This document shows positions 17,919-26,212 of a DNA stretch of 64,000 nt, one piece after another. Positions within the stretch are counted from its first letter, which is position 1, and every line of letters begins with the position of its first letter. Both the position numbers and the translations under genes were made by a program. A model generated the notes under the pieces. The model saw only the letters and a program-made list of their open reading frames with translations. It ran no database searches and was not told the DNA's origin. Source of the stretch: Anaerolineae bacterium (GTDB lineage Bacteria; Chloroflexota; Anaerolineae; Aggregatilineales; Phototrophicaceae); contig JAJDXR010000005.1 in assembly GCA_022823165.1 (NCBI GenBank), positions 44,362 to 108,361 of the forward strand, given 5' to 3'.

Positions 17919-17927
17919 ATTATAGCA
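17919..17927 (-). promoter_or_regulatory. extended -10 promoter of the LCP gene
   Basis: TGCTATAAT on the minus strand is a perfect extended -10. A weak TTGCGC lies 15 bp further upstream. The expected transcript start is near 17912, about 50 nt before the LCP start codon. Confidence 0.6.
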
Positions 17928-17957
17928 TAAGCCAGACCGGCGCAAGAGACGCGAATG

Positions 17958-18099
17958 CCGCGGAAGTGGCGAATGGCGGTTATGAATGACTGCGCCGAGC
18001 AAACAAGAAAACTCTGTGCCCGCTGTCTTCTCTGTGGTGAAAATACCTGTGACCTGGTCGCTTAGAGAGTTATATCCGCGATGTTCACCACTCCCGCGG
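17958..18099. mobile_element. MITE-like element 1
   Basis: The element has imperfect terminal inverted repeats: left CCGCGGAAGTGGCGAATGGCGG, right (as reverse complement) CCGCGGGAGTGGTGAACATC. Its interior has no coding capacity and includes AAGAAAACTCTGTGCC and CTCTGTGGTGAAAATACC. It is closely related to the element at 53798, and its left end (GGCGGTTATG, then GACTG) matches the left end of the IS at 63703. Confidence 0.65.
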
Positions 18100-18180
18100 G
18101 GACGACTTGAGCCTGTGAAGCCGGCTCGCTCAGCGTTAGACTATATTGAACAAGTATCCAATCTTACCGGAGAAGGACTC

Positions 18181-18486
18181 ATGGCTGAGACACTGCTATC
18201 GGCCGCCGACGTGCGCGCTATCGCCGATTTGGCTCGCCTCGAGCTAAGTGAAGCGGACGTCGCCGTTTATCAGCAGCAGCTCTCCGACATCCTGGATTAC
18301 TTCCAGAAACTGCAAGAGCTGGATACCTCGCATATCGACCCCACCTCATCTGTCTTGCCCTTGACCAATGTCATGCGCGCCGATGAAGCCGGCCCAGCCT
18401 TGGCGGTTGCTGACGTAATCGCCAACGCGCCCGACAGCGACGGCGAGCAATTCCGCGTCCGCGCCGTGCTCGACGGCGGCGACTAG
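18181..18486 (+). CDS. gatC: Asp-tRNA(Asn)/Glu-tRNA(Gln) amidotransferase subunit C
   Basis: The 101-residue protein matches GatC over its length: LSAADVRAIADLARLELSE, the QLSDILDYFQKLQELDT helix and the conserved C-terminal MRADEAGP region. GatC stabilises the GatCAB complex that converts Glu-tRNA(Gln) and Asp-tRNA(Asn) to the amide forms. ATG 18181 follows GGAGAAGG with good spacing. gatA and gatB are not in the window, so the complex is encoded at separate loci. Confidence 0.92.
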   Translation: MAETLLSAADVRAIADLARLELSEADVAVYQQQLSDILDYFQKLQELDTSHIDPTSSVLPLTNVMRADEAGPALAVADVIANAPDSDGEQFRVRAVLDGGD

Positions 18487-18558
18487 CCCTGTATTCATTC
18501 CACGCGCGAAATGATAATGCTGCGCTTAGCGAGGATTATCCTGCATAATCGAAATGCT

Positions 18559-18604
18559 GTAGGGGCGAGCGGAGGTTAGTGTCTACGCTACCCTTGGCTC
18601 GCCC
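18559..18604. repeat. hairpin repeat, copy 2 (half element)
   Basis: GTAGGGGCGAGC and GGCTCGCCC flank a 25-nt interior containing TAGTGTCTACGCTACCC. It corresponds to one half of the 72-bp element at 10973 with an enlarged loop, and lies between gatC and the nitrilase gene. Confidence 0.55.
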
Positions 18605-18673
18605 ACTGTGAAAAATTTCATTCAGTATGCTTATGACTAACTTGGATCTACTGAGGCGCAGGAAGACTCTAAA

Positions 18674-19612
18674 ATGAGCGACAGTCTCCGCGTCGCCCTG
18701 ATTCAAGCGCGACCGGTCTACTACGACCTGGATGCCTGCGTCGCCAAAGCCGTCGCGCTGATAGCCGAAGCCGCCGGCAAAGGCGCGCAGTTGGCCGCTC
18801 TCGGCGAGACCTTCTTGCCCGGCTACCCGGCCTGGCTGGATTACGCCATTGACTACGCCCGCTGGGATCACCCGCCCACCAAACAGCTCTATGCGCGCCT
18901 GGTCGCCAACAGCCTGGCGATCGCTAGTCCGCAAATGAGACAACTGCGCGACTGCGCGGCGCGGCATGGCATCGTCCTGGTGATTGGCTTCAACGAAAAG
19001 GCGGGGCCGGGTCGCGGCAACCGCAGCCTCTACAACAGCGTCGTCATCATCGACTCCGATGGCGCAATCGCGAATCACCACCGTAAACTGCGCCCCACAT
19101 ACACCGAGCAACTGGTCTGGGCGCAAGGCGATGGCGCCGGCTTAAACGCGGCGGCTACGGCGGCCGGGCGGGTCGGCGCCCTGATCTGCTGGGAACACTG
19201 GATGCCTCACGCCCGCCAAGCCCTGCATATCAGCGACGAGACCATCCACATCGCCCTCTGGCCCGCCGTCAAAGAGATTCATCACCTTGCCAGCCGCCAT
19301 TACGCCTTTGAGGGCCGAACCTTCGTCCTGGCTGTGGGCAATATCATGCCGGCCGCCGATTTCCCGCCCGAGCTCAGCCTGCCGCCGGACCTCCTTGACA
19401 GACCGGAGGCGCTCCTGCTTAACGGCGGCAGCGCCGTCATCGCGCCCGACGGCGAGTACCTGGTCGAGCCCGTATACGCGGAAGAAACCATCCGCTACGC
19501 CGACCTCGACCTAGGCCTCATCGCCCAAGAGCAGATGACCCTGGATGTCACCGGCGGTTACGCCCGCGACGATATCTTCAAATTCGCGGTCAATCGGCAG
19601 CGCCCCGACTAA
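18674..19612 (+). CDS. nitrilase-family carbon-nitrogen hydrolase
   Basis: The 312-residue enzyme has the full nitrilase triad: Glu45 in LGETFLPGYP, Lys138 in HHRKLRPTYTE and Cys172 in LICWEHWMPHA. The TYTE and CWEHWMP surroundings are closest to branch 1 nitrilases and cyanide/aliphatic nitrile-hydrolysing enzymes rather than amidases. It is cytoplasmic and would hydrolyse a nitrile to the acid plus ammonia. AGGAAG lies about 8 bp before ATG 18674. It is a single gene following gatC after a repeat element. Confidence 0.87.
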   Translation: MSDSLRVALIQARPVYYDLDACVAKAVALIAEAAGKGAQLAALGETFLPGYPAWLDYAIDYARWDHPPTKQLYARLVANSLAIASPQMRQLRDCAARHGIVLVIGFNEKAGPGRGNRSLYNSVVIIDSDGAIANHHRKLRPTYTEQLVWAQGDGAGLNAAATAAGRVGALICWEHWMPHARQALHISDETIHIALWPAVKEIHHLASRHYAFEGRTFVLAVGNIMPAADFPPELSLPPDLLDRPEALLLNGGSAVIAPDGEYLVEPVYAEETIRYADLDLGLIAQEQMTLDVTGGYARDDIFKFAVNRQRPD

Positions 19613-19792
19613 AGCCCGACACTGGAGAGCGCCGCCGGCTTGCCCGTCAGGCCTGCATTTGTTGTGGCGACAGTGTTTGGCGCCCGAAAACTCAAGCGTC
19701 TTGCTAAGGACGATTTACACAGTCGCCCCTGCAATTTTCGTGCCCGGTCCCCTCTTCTGTGGCGACTCGTCCCGCAACGTCTGCAGCACTTC

Positions 19793-19822
19793 TTGCGTAA
19801 TCGAGACTAGAGCAGTTAGAAT
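19793..19822 (+). promoter_or_regulatory. candidate promoter of the subtilase gene
   Basis: TTGCGT (19793-19798) and TAGAAT (19817-19822) are separated by 18 bp. The predicted transcript start near 19829 leaves a 33-nt leader before ATG 19862. Confidence 0.4.
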
Positions 19823-19861
19823 GCAATAGACATCCCGTTTCATTTGACAAAGGGACGAGCC

Positions 19862-21061
19862 ATGAAGATATTCCGCCGCGTTACCAGTTTCGGTCTCAGC
19901 CTGCTGATCCTCGCAGCCTTGCTCGCAGCTACCATCCTGCCGGCAGCCGCCAGCGAATTCCCGCCCGGAGACAATATCCTGCGCGGCGTCGGACCCGGCG
20001 GCGAGGCGGATAGTACGCGCATCGCGCCGGTCTATGGCGCGCAGCCCACGGAAAATTGGGTGATCCACTACGACCCGAACACACCCATGGATGAGAAATG
20101 GGAATACGTCAATCGCATCGGCGCGACGATAGTCGAGCGGATTGAAGCGCTGGAAATATGGGTGGTGGATGTGCCCGACGGCTTCGGCATGAACTTCAGC
20201 TTCGATAGTGATGTCGAGCTGGTCGAGCAAGATTTCGTCGTCAGCGTCGCCTTCGATAACCCGCCCAACGATCCCGACTATGATCGCCAGTGGGCGCTGC
20301 CGCATATCCAGGCTGAAATCGCCTGGAATGAGATGGACGATCTAAACGCAATCACAGTCGCCGTGATTGACACCGGCGTCTGCATGAGCCACGAAGACTT
20401 GGTCGGTCGTGTGCTCGACAAGGGCTACGACTTCGTCGACAATGACGACGATCCCGAAGACGTTTTCGGCCATGGCTGCTCGGTCGCCGGCATCATCGCC
20501 GCTAATATAGACAACGGCATTGGTATCGCCGGCTTCGCGCCTAATAGCTCGATTCTGCCGGTGCGCGTTCTGGGTCCGAGCGGCAGCGGCTCAATGGCGG
20601 ATGTCGCCGCGGGCATCGTCTATGCCGCCGACAACGGCGCTGATATCATCAACTTGTCGCTGGGCAGCATGGTCGGCTCGCAGGTGACTCAGGACGCCGT
20701 TAATCACGCCATCGCGAAGGGCGTCACCGTAATCGCCTCGGCCGGCAACAGCGGCGGCGACCTGCCTGGCTTCCCGGCGCGCTACGAAAACGTGGTGGCG
20801 GTCGGCGCTATTGACCCCAACGGCGGGCGCAGCAGCTTCAGCAACAAAGGCGGCGATATCTGGGCCCCCGGCCGCGATGTGCATACCATCTTTCTCGACA
20901 ACGGCTACAAAGCCCTTAACGGCACCAGCTTCTCAGCGCCCTACGTGGCGGCTATGGCGGCCGTCCTGGAAGGCATGGGCGCCGAATTGCACCTCGACGG
21001 CGGCGACATGACCTGGACCTGCATGCGTCAAGGCGCTTGCGAGCTCGTTCCGGGCAGCTAG
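19862..21061 (+). CDS. secreted S8 family serine protease (subtilase)
   Basis: The 399-residue preproprotein starts at ATG 19862 with AAAGGGA 6 bp upstream. It has a signal peptide (1-30, ending PAAA), an I9-like propeptide region (about 60-130) and a subtilisin domain with Asp170 (VAVIDTGV), His204 (FGHGCSVAGII), oxyanion Asn296 (ASAGNSGG) and Ser356 (LNGTSFSAPYVAAM). The histidine motif reads HGCSVAG instead of the usual HGTHVAG, which keeps the catalytic His but changes the next positions and adds a Cys. It ends shortly after the catalytic domain without a surface anchor, so it is probably released. Confidence 0.9.
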   Translation: MKIFRRVTSFGLSLLILAALLAATILPAAASEFPPGDNILRGVGPGGEADSTRIAPVYGAQPTENWVIHYDPNTPMDEKWEYVNRIGATIVERIEALEIWVVDVPDGFGMNFSFDSDVELVEQDFVVSVAFDNPPNDPDYDRQWALPHIQAEIAWNEMDDLNAITVAVIDTGVCMSHEDLVGRVLDKGYDFVDNDDDPEDVFGHGCSVAGIIAANIDNGIGIAGFAPNSSILPVRVLGPSGSGSMADVAAGIVYAADNGADIINLSLGSMVGSQVTQDAVNHAIAKGVTVIASAGNSGGDLPGFPARYENVVAVGAIDPNGGRSSFSNKGGDIWAPGRDVHTIFLDNGYKALNGTSFSAPYVAAMAAVLEGMGAELHLDGGDMTWTCMRQGACELVPGS

Positions 21062-21090
21062 CTTCCTTTCTTTCCACAACATAGACAGAA

Positions 21091-21163
21091 TGCAGGGGCG
21101 ACCCGCCGGGTCGCCCTTTGGCGCATACTCAAATCGCGGGCGACTCACTGAGCCGCCCCTGCA
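21091..21163. repeat. double-hairpin palindromic repeat, copy 3, doubling as a terminator
   Basis: A 73-bp element begins TGCAGGGGCG and ends with its exact reverse complement CGCCCCTGCA. The first hairpin, GGGCGACCC-gcc-GGGTCGCCC followed by TTT (21096-21119), has the shape of an intrinsic terminator for the subtilase transcript. The second half carries GGGCGACTC and GAGCCGCCC. Between convergent genes it could stop both transcripts. Confidence 0.7.
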
Positions 21164-21181
21164 GCATCTATCTTTTGGGGT

Positions 21182-21808
21182 TCAGCGGGGGCGCCGCCGA
21201 CTGATATACACCGGCTGGAATTCCTGCGGCGGGTCCCCGTACATGGCGCGATCAAAGGATTCATTGAAGCCGCTGATCAAGCCGCGCAGATGCTCCCGCG
21301 CATATTGCAGGCGCTTCTTGACTGTCGCCAGCGGGATCTTGCGCCGCTCCGCGATCTCCCGCTGCGACTCGCCATGCAGATAATAGTCCTGAGTGAGTTC
21401 ACGCTCTTTGGTCGGCAAAGCCGCCACAGCCAGCCGCACACGCTGATGCAATTCAGCCGCTTCCAACTGAGACTCGGGCGTGGGCGCCGACGAAGCCAGA
21501 TGTTCCTGGCTCTCAATCGTCTCGACGGAGGGTCCCTGCCGGCGCCGGACGCGGTCCGCTTTGCTAAAGGCGATGCGCTTCAACCAGGCGGGAAAAGCGC
21601 TGACGTCTTTCAACTGCTCGATATGCTTGAACGCGGTGAGAAAGGCATCCTGCGCCGCGTCTTCCGCCAGTTGCGCATCGCTCAAGCGGCTGTAAGCCAC
21701 GCCGTAAACCATGCCCTGGAAGTCACGTACGAGATGATCAAAAGCAGCGTTCCGCTCGCGCGAGTCGCTGGACTGCGCTGCCAGTACCCAATCTCGATAG
21801 CTTTGCAT
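21182..21808 (-). CDS. ECF-type RNA polymerase sigma factor
   Basis: The 208-residue protein has sigma region 2 at about 25-95 (FDHLVRDFQGMVYGVAYSRL, then AEDAAQDAFLTAF) and region 4 at about 125-180 (LPTKERELTQDYYLHGESQR, then LATVKKRLQYARE), without regions 1 or 3. It would direct RNA polymerase to a specific set of promoters, often for envelope stress. No anti-sigma gene is adjacent; the 30-residue C-terminal tail past region 4 is longer than usual and Arg-rich. A hairpin GCTGGCG-gg-CGCCAGC lies in its 5' leader. Confidence 0.87.
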   Translation of the reverse strand: MQSYRDWVLAAQSSDSRERNAAFDHLVRDFQGMVYGVAYSRLSDAQLAEDAAQDAFLTAFKHIEQLKDVSAFPAWLKRIAFSKADRVRRRQGPSVETIESQEHLASSAPTPESQLEAAELHQRVRLAVAALPTKERELTQDYYLHGESQREIAERRKIPLATVKKRLQYAREHLRGLISGFNESFDRAMYGDPPQEFQPVYISRRRPR

Positions 21809-22296
21809 TCAGACGCTTTCTGACCGCTGGCGCCCGCCAGCGATAACGAGCGAATTCGAATCCGATGTTGATTATCATGGCGCCGCCGATATTTGTCAAT
21901 TTGAACCGGCCAGCAATCGCGGCTGCCCCCTATGTACAACCTGAGCGGCGAAAACACTCAATCATGCCGTGTAATTGAAGCGCCGAGGAAATTCGAATGA
22001 CTCGCTAGCCAGCCTTAGCGCGCAGCATCTGCCTGGGTCGCTCGCTGCCCATATCCAGCGGCGTGACGGGCAAATCGCCAGGAGTTGCAAGACAGTTTGA
22101 AAGGCTTAAACTCATTTCACCCAATTCTCAAGCGTGCCGTCTGTTCCACAAGGACATCGTGTGTATAGTAGGCAATGAGCGCCAATAATCGTGTTGCTGC
22201 AAGCGAAGTCGCAAGCGGAATTGAGCCCTTTTCTACCGGCGGTTGGGGCGCCGGCGCCAGACTCAATATGCGATTAGAGGAAGTAGTGAACACCGA
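21809..22296. other. 488-bp intergenic region between divergent regulators
   Basis: The region separates the sigma-factor and first TetR genes. It holds the palindrome GCTGGCG/CGCCAGC at 21826-21841 in the sigma-gene leader and a TATAGT at about 22166 that could serve the TetR gene. No credible reading frame is seen. Confidence 0.4.
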
Positions 22297-22884
22297 ATGA
22301 AAAAGCTGGATCGCCGCATTAAGCGCACCCGCAGGCTTCTGGGTGAGGCTCTCGTCAGTTTAGCGCTGGAGTCCAGTTACGACGATGTCACCATCAGGGC
22401 GCTTACCCAGCGCGCTGATGTCGGTTACGCCACATTCTATCGCCATTTCAAGAGCAAAGATGAACTCCTTACTTACATACTGTTGGAGATTATTCGCGAG
22501 ATTAAATGCAGCATCAAAGCCGAACTGTCGCATTATGAGGAGTCTCTGCGTATTTTCCAGATTCTTGAGCGACATAAGCCAGCCTGCCTGCTGACGCTAA
22601 ACTTGCCGGATGATCATCCGGCCTGGCTGGCCGTCTGGGAAGACGTCCGCAAGTGGCTAATTGAGCTGTATACCGCGCGAGACGAGACCATCATTCCGGT
22701 GGAGGTCGCGGTGAATCACCTCTTCAAATCTTGCAAGGAACTGGCTCGCTGGTGGGTGATGCAGGGCCAATCATATACGACCGAGCAAATGGCCGTGACG
22801 ATGAGCGAGCTTATCATTGATGTGATCGAAAGCGTGGCTCTCAACCACCGCGAAAACGTGGACATCGCTGGTCCGGTAATATAG
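22297..22884 (+). CDS. TetR/AcrR family transcriptional regulator (copy 1)
   Basis: The 195-residue protein has a TetR helix-turn-helix at about 8-55, including IRALTQRADVGYATFYRHF, followed by a helical ligand-binding domain. ATG 22297 is chosen because the family begins a few residues before RIKRTRRLL; a GAGGA lies somewhat far upstream. It is closely similar to the TetR gene at 23354 in both the HTH (ADVGYATFYRHF.SK.ELL) and C-terminal part (VPVDVAVNHL against IPVEVAVNHL). No transporter or enzyme gene is adjacent on this strand, so the target is not evident. Confidence 0.85.
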   Translation: MKKLDRRIKRTRRLLGEALVSLALESSYDDVTIRALTQRADVGYATFYRHFKSKDELLTYILLEIIREIKCSIKAELSHYEESLRIFQILERHKPACLLTLNLPDDHPAWLAVWEDVRKWLIELYTARDETIIPVEVAVNHLFKSCKELARWWVMQGQSYTTEQMAVTMSELIIDVIESVALNHRENVDIAGPVI

Positions 22885-23353
22885 CCAATTGCCTGGCAGT
22901 CTCGCCCGGTCCGCCGCCGCCCCTGCGAAGCGACTCCTGAGACTTGGCTTTGATCCCGGCTCGCGCCTTTCGCTTCAGCAAGCCCACTTGCCAGCCCGGC
23001 CTAGAACAGGGCTAATCGCTCCCTTTCCTCCAGCTTAGCGAATTCACTTCTGCGCCTAGCAACGCTGATTCGGGACCCGCCATTGCGTGGCCTGCGGCCT
23101 TCGCCCAGACGGATATTGTTGATGGTGGTGATTTACGTTATGATAATCTAGCATAAACAAATTGATAATATATCGTAAGAAACGTCTATTATTACCTTTT
23201 CTTTGCAAATTTGTTTCGCTTTTTTTCTGATGGTGAGTCGAGTCGGTGAGTTGCTGCGGCGGCAGAGGTGCAGTAGCAGGCGACCTGACACTAATTCCTG
23301 GCTCCGGTCAGGCCAATCAAGAAGTGCGCCAAAGAGTACAGAGGAAGCGAGCG
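22885..23353. other. 469-bp region between two TetR genes with an AT-rich control segment
   Basis: The first 240 bp are GC-rich and featureless. From about 23130 to 23230 the sequence turns strongly AT-rich, with TTGATA (23162-23167) and TATTAT (23187-23192) spaced 19 bp, an outer TTACG/CGTAA inverted pair (about 23136 and 23174) and a run of T at 23219-23226. It is the likely promoter and operator of the second TetR gene. Confidence 0.45.
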
Positions 23354-23914
23354 TTGGTCCAGAATAGACAAGACCGCCGGGTCAGACGTACGCGAAGGCT
23401 TCTCAGCCAGGCGCTGTTGGAGCTTATGCTAGAGACAGACTATGAATCAATCTCGGTCCGGCGCGTGACGGACTTGGCGGATGTCGGCTATGCTACCTTC
23501 TACCGCCACTTCAGATCCAAGCAAGAATTGCTCGGCTACGCTTTGGGTTCCGTCTTGGAAGAGCTCGGTACATCTGTGTCATTTGACATGTCCAGGGAGG
23601 AGCAAGCTGTTGCGTTTCTGCGGAATGTTGATCAGAACCGCGAAGCTTACCTGGCGGCTCTGACGCTGCCGCCGGCGCATCCCGTGCTCAAGACGCTTCA
23701 CGATCGTGTCAAGCAATTGGTGGCCGCAAGATACCTTCCGCGAGCCGATAGCGACGTGCCGGTAGACGTTGCCGTCAACCACCTGGTTTGGTCCACTTAC
23801 GAATTATTGCGCTGGTATCTGCTGGAGCCGCATGACTACAGCCTTGAGCAGGTAGCCGCTATGTATGTCAAGCTGGTTTTGCAACCTACCGAGGATGCGG
23901 TCGCCGAGCAATGA
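23354..23914 (+). CDS. TetR/AcrR family transcriptional regulator (copy 2)
   Basis: The start TTG 23354 has GAGGAAG 6 bp upstream and aligns with copy 1, giving 186 residues; the frame is open back to a GTG at 23246 but that extension is low-complexity and unsupported. The HTH is at about 10-55 (VRRVTDLADVGYATFYRHFR) and the C-terminal helical domain contains VPVDVAVNHLVWSTYELLRW. It is a tandem paralog of the gene at 22297, so an old duplication is likely. The convergent CAP/LysM gene follows 17 bp downstream. Confidence 0.83.
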   Translation: MVQNRQDRRVRRTRRLLSQALLELMLETDYESISVRRVTDLADVGYATFYRHFRSKQELLGYALGSVLEELGTSVSFDMSREEQAVAFLRNVDQNREAYLAALTLPPAHPVLKTLHDRVKQLVAARYLPRADSDVPVDVAVNHLVWSTYELLRWYLLEPHDYSLEQVAAMYVKLVLQPTEDAVAEQ

Positions 23915-23931
23915 TCCTGGATCTGCCCCCA

Positions 23932-24960
23932 TCAACTGGATCGCCGCAGCAGCTCCAGCGAAGCCGCGCCTATAATCCCCAGTTGGATCATGATTGCGGC
24001 GCCCAAGGGCAGCAGCCGCGCCAGAGACCGCCCCGCAGTCACGCGGACGCGGCCGGCATCCGGCAGCGGCGTGGCCGCTTCGGCGCGCGCCAGGTTAATG
24101 CGCAGGGTATGCGTGGACGAGCTGGTTGGGTCTGGCGTCGCGGCGCTGGCGGCGAGTGTAGGCGTTGATAGCGGCGTCATGGTGGCTGTCGCTGTTGCCG
24201 TGCTGGCCGGCGCTTCACTGGTCGGCGTGAATGTACCGGCTTTCGGCGGCACCAGAAAAACCTCGCCCGGCTGCAAATAACGAATGTCATCCTGGGTCAT
24301 GCCGTTGAGCGCCAGCATTGCCGGAATATCATCCCAGGTGTAGCCGTAAATCAGCGCAATATCGCCCATGGTATGCCCCGGCTGCACCTCATGTTTGATG
24401 TTGCCGAATTCGTCCAGCCCCAGCACAAAAGACTGCTGGCGGACCGGCGCTGATTCGCCGCCACTGCTTGCGCCGCTGCTTGCGCCGCCGGCCGCAGCTT
24501 GCGGCAGCCGGCCCTGTGAATTGCCGAATACCACTACAAAAGCGGTGCGCCCGGCTGCCGTCGCGCTGCCAATGCCAATCTTGTCGTAATTCGGGCTGAC
24601 CAGGCCGGCATAATGCACCGGCGAGTTCAGCCACCAATTCCAGGCTGCGTTCGGGCTGGCGCCTGACCCCAGATAGATGTTCTCGCCCACCCAGCTGGAA
24701 GGAAAGCCGGCCTTCGGAGCGCGCGTACGCACGCCGGAGCCATCGGATTGGAAATGGTCCAAGCGGTTGTTCTCCGCCATCCAGCGCGCGTGATCGCCGG
24801 CGGCAGCGGTCAGCGCGGGATGGAGCGCATAGGCGGGCAAGCCTTGCGCCGCGCGCAAGTTGTTGGCGCGCGTCAGCAGAAAATTCGTGGCGTCCTGCGC
24901 CAAGGTCGGCCGGGCGGCGCCAAGCAGCAGCGCAATTAGCGCAAGCAGGAATCGCTTCAT
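23932..24960 (-). CDS. secreted CAP-domain protein with LysM and C-terminal membrane anchor
   Basis: The 342-residue protein has a signal peptide (1-21, ending TLAQ), a CAP/SCP domain at about 28-150 with HARWMAENNRLDHF, VGENIY and NSPVHYAGLVSPNYDKIGIG, a Gly/Ser linker, a LysM module at about 190-240 (HEVQPGHTMGDIALIYGYTW, ending LQPGEVFLVPP), a Thr/Ala/Pro linker and a final hydrophobic helix with RRSS. LysM binds cell-wall glycan and the CAP domain may bind or cut a lipid or peptide. An extended -10 ends 6 nt before ATG 24960, and no ribosome binding site is visible. Confidence 0.87.
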   Translation of the reverse strand: MKRFLLALIALLLGAARPTLAQDATNFLLTRANNLRAAQGLPAYALHPALTAAAGDHARWMAENNRLDHFQSDGSGVRTRAPKAGFPSSWVGENIYLGSGASPNAAWNWWLNSPVHYAGLVSPNYDKIGIGSATAAGRTAFVVVFGNSQGRLPQAAAGGASSGASSGGESAPVRQQSFVLGLDEFGNIKHEVQPGHTMGDIALIYGYTWDDIPAMLALNGMTQDDIRYLQPGEVFLVPPKAGTFTPTSEAPASTATATATMTPLSTPTLAASAATPDPTSSSTHTLRINLARAEAATPLPDAGRVRVTAGRSLARLLPLGAAIMIQLGIIGAASLELLRRSS

Positions 24961-24966
24961 AAATAC

Positions 24967-24975
24967 ATTCTAGCA
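24967..24975 (-). promoter_or_regulatory. extended -10 promoter of the CAP gene, probably leaderless
   Basis: TGCTAGAAT on the minus strand is followed by only six nucleotides (GTATTT) before the ATG at 24960. A transcript starting 6-7 nt after the -10 would begin at the start codon itself. Confidence 0.5.
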
Positions 24976-25078
24976 ATATATTCTAGCCATGAAGCTGACG
25001 GCATTCATCTGACGATTTTTATTTGCGTCGCCTCTGGCTCAGCTGCCGGGCGCGGATGACAGAATTGGAGCCTGCAAT

Positions 25079-25084
25079 TATAAT
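25079..25084 (+). promoter_or_regulatory. -10 element upstream of the aminotransferase gene
   Basis: TATAAT at 25079-25084 lies 8 nt before an in-frame TTG (25093) and 23 nt before ATG 25108. No convincing -35 is seen. If the transcript starts near 25092 the TTG would be a leaderless start. Confidence 0.4.
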
Positions 25085-25107
25085 CGAGGCAATTGAACGG
25101 GCAAAAC

Positions 25108-25956
25108 ATGAGCGTCTTCTATATTGATGGCGAATATGTGGACGCGGATAGCGCGTCAGTCTCCGCGCGCGATCTGGCGATCCTGCGTGGTTTCGGCGTC
25201 TTTGATTTCCTGCGCACTTACGGCGGCCTGCCTTTCCAGCTGGGCGCGCACCTGCGCCGCCTGCAGCGCTCTGCTGATCTGATCGATCTGGCTTGCCCCT
25301 GGGACTTGGAAACGCTGGGCGAAATTGTCATGGAGACGATGCGCCGCAACGCCTATGCCGAGTCCGGCATCCGCCTGGTGGTGACTGGCGGCGACAGCCC
25401 CAACGGCTTCATGCCCGGCGGGGATTCGCGCTTGCTGGTGATGGTGACCCCGCTGCAGAATCTGGCGGCGACAGTCTACCGGCAAGGCGCCGCCGTCGCT
25501 ACCGTCGAACAGCATCGTCACCTGCCGGAAGCCAAGACCATCAACTATATCCCCGGCATCACCGCGCAGCGGCAAGCGCAGCGGCGCCTGCCTGGCGCGA
25601 TCGACGCCATCTACTGCCTCGACGGCCAGGTTGTGGAAGGTACGCGCAGCAACCTCTTCGCCTTCCTGGACGGGCGCTGGATTACGCCCGCCGAAGGGCT
25701 GCTGCCCGGCATCACCCGCGCCGAAGTCATCAAGCTGCTGGAGCGCGAAGGGCAACTCGAATTGCGCGCTGTTTCGCTGGAAGAGTTTTACTCAGCCGAC
25801 GAGATCGTTATAACATCAAGCACCAAAGAGATCGTACCTATCGTTCAGGTGGATGACCGCCGTATTGGCGCCGGCGTTCCCGGCGAAAATAGCCGGCGGC
25901 TCATGCGGCAGTGGCGCATGCTGACTGACGCTTACGCCGCCGGGCAGGTCAGATGA
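25108..25956 (+). CDS. class IV PLP-dependent aminotransferase
   Basis: The 282-residue enzyme matches the fold-type IV family (branched-chain aminotransferase, D-amino-acid transaminase, 4-amino-4-deoxychorismate lyase): RDLAILRGFGVFDFLRTYGG at the N-terminus, the Schiff-base Lys143 in EAKTINYIPG, and the cofactor-binding VVEGTRSNLFAF and LLPGITRAEVIKL motifs with EIVITSSTKEIVPI near the end. It would transfer an amino group between an amino acid and a 2-oxoacid in the cytoplasm; the sequence does not settle the substrate. ATG 25108 is used, although TTG 25093 is in frame next to a promoter. It stands alone. Confidence 0.85.
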   Translation: MSVFYIDGEYVDADSASVSARDLAILRGFGVFDFLRTYGGLPFQLGAHLRRLQRSADLIDLACPWDLETLGEIVMETMRRNAYAESGIRLVVTGGDSPNGFMPGGDSRLLVMVTPLQNLAATVYRQGAAVATVEQHRHLPEAKTINYIPGITAQRQAQRRLPGAIDAIYCLDGQVVEGTRSNLFAFLDGRWITPAEGLLPGITRAEVIKLLEREGQLELRAVSLEEFYSADEIVITSSTKEIVPIVQVDDRRIGAGVPGENSRRLMRQWRMLTDAYAAGQVR

Positions 25957-26030
25957 CCAATGCCAGGCCGAGATCCGGGGAGTGGCTAACATGGTGGAAA
26001 TTCCTGAATGCCGAGCTTGGCGCAGGTTAA

Positions 26031-26203
26031 TTCACCACAGAGACACAGAGGGGCGCGTAGACACTGCCCGCCGGCACAGAGTTTTTTCTTTGAGTCGAAG
26101 GGAAACCGCAGCCACTATAATAGACACGCTCGAGATCCGCGTCTATTAGACTTCATAGAGATTGTATGTTATAGTAGACGCATAATCATTATAGTTATAA
26201 CGA
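26031..26203. promoter_or_regulatory. repeat fragment and inverted-repeat cluster upstream of the coiled-coil gene
   Basis: TTCACCACAGAGACACAGAG (26031-26050) is a reversed copy of the CTCTGTGGTGAA motif seen in the MITEs. Downstream, TAATAGAC (26118-26125) and GTCTATTA (26141-26148) form a perfect 8-bp inverted repeat, and TTATAGTAGACGC recurs near 26170, followed by AT-rich TTATAGTTATAAC. These words surround the probable promoter of the gene at 26213. Confidence 0.35.
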
Positions 26204-26212
26204 GAATTAAGC

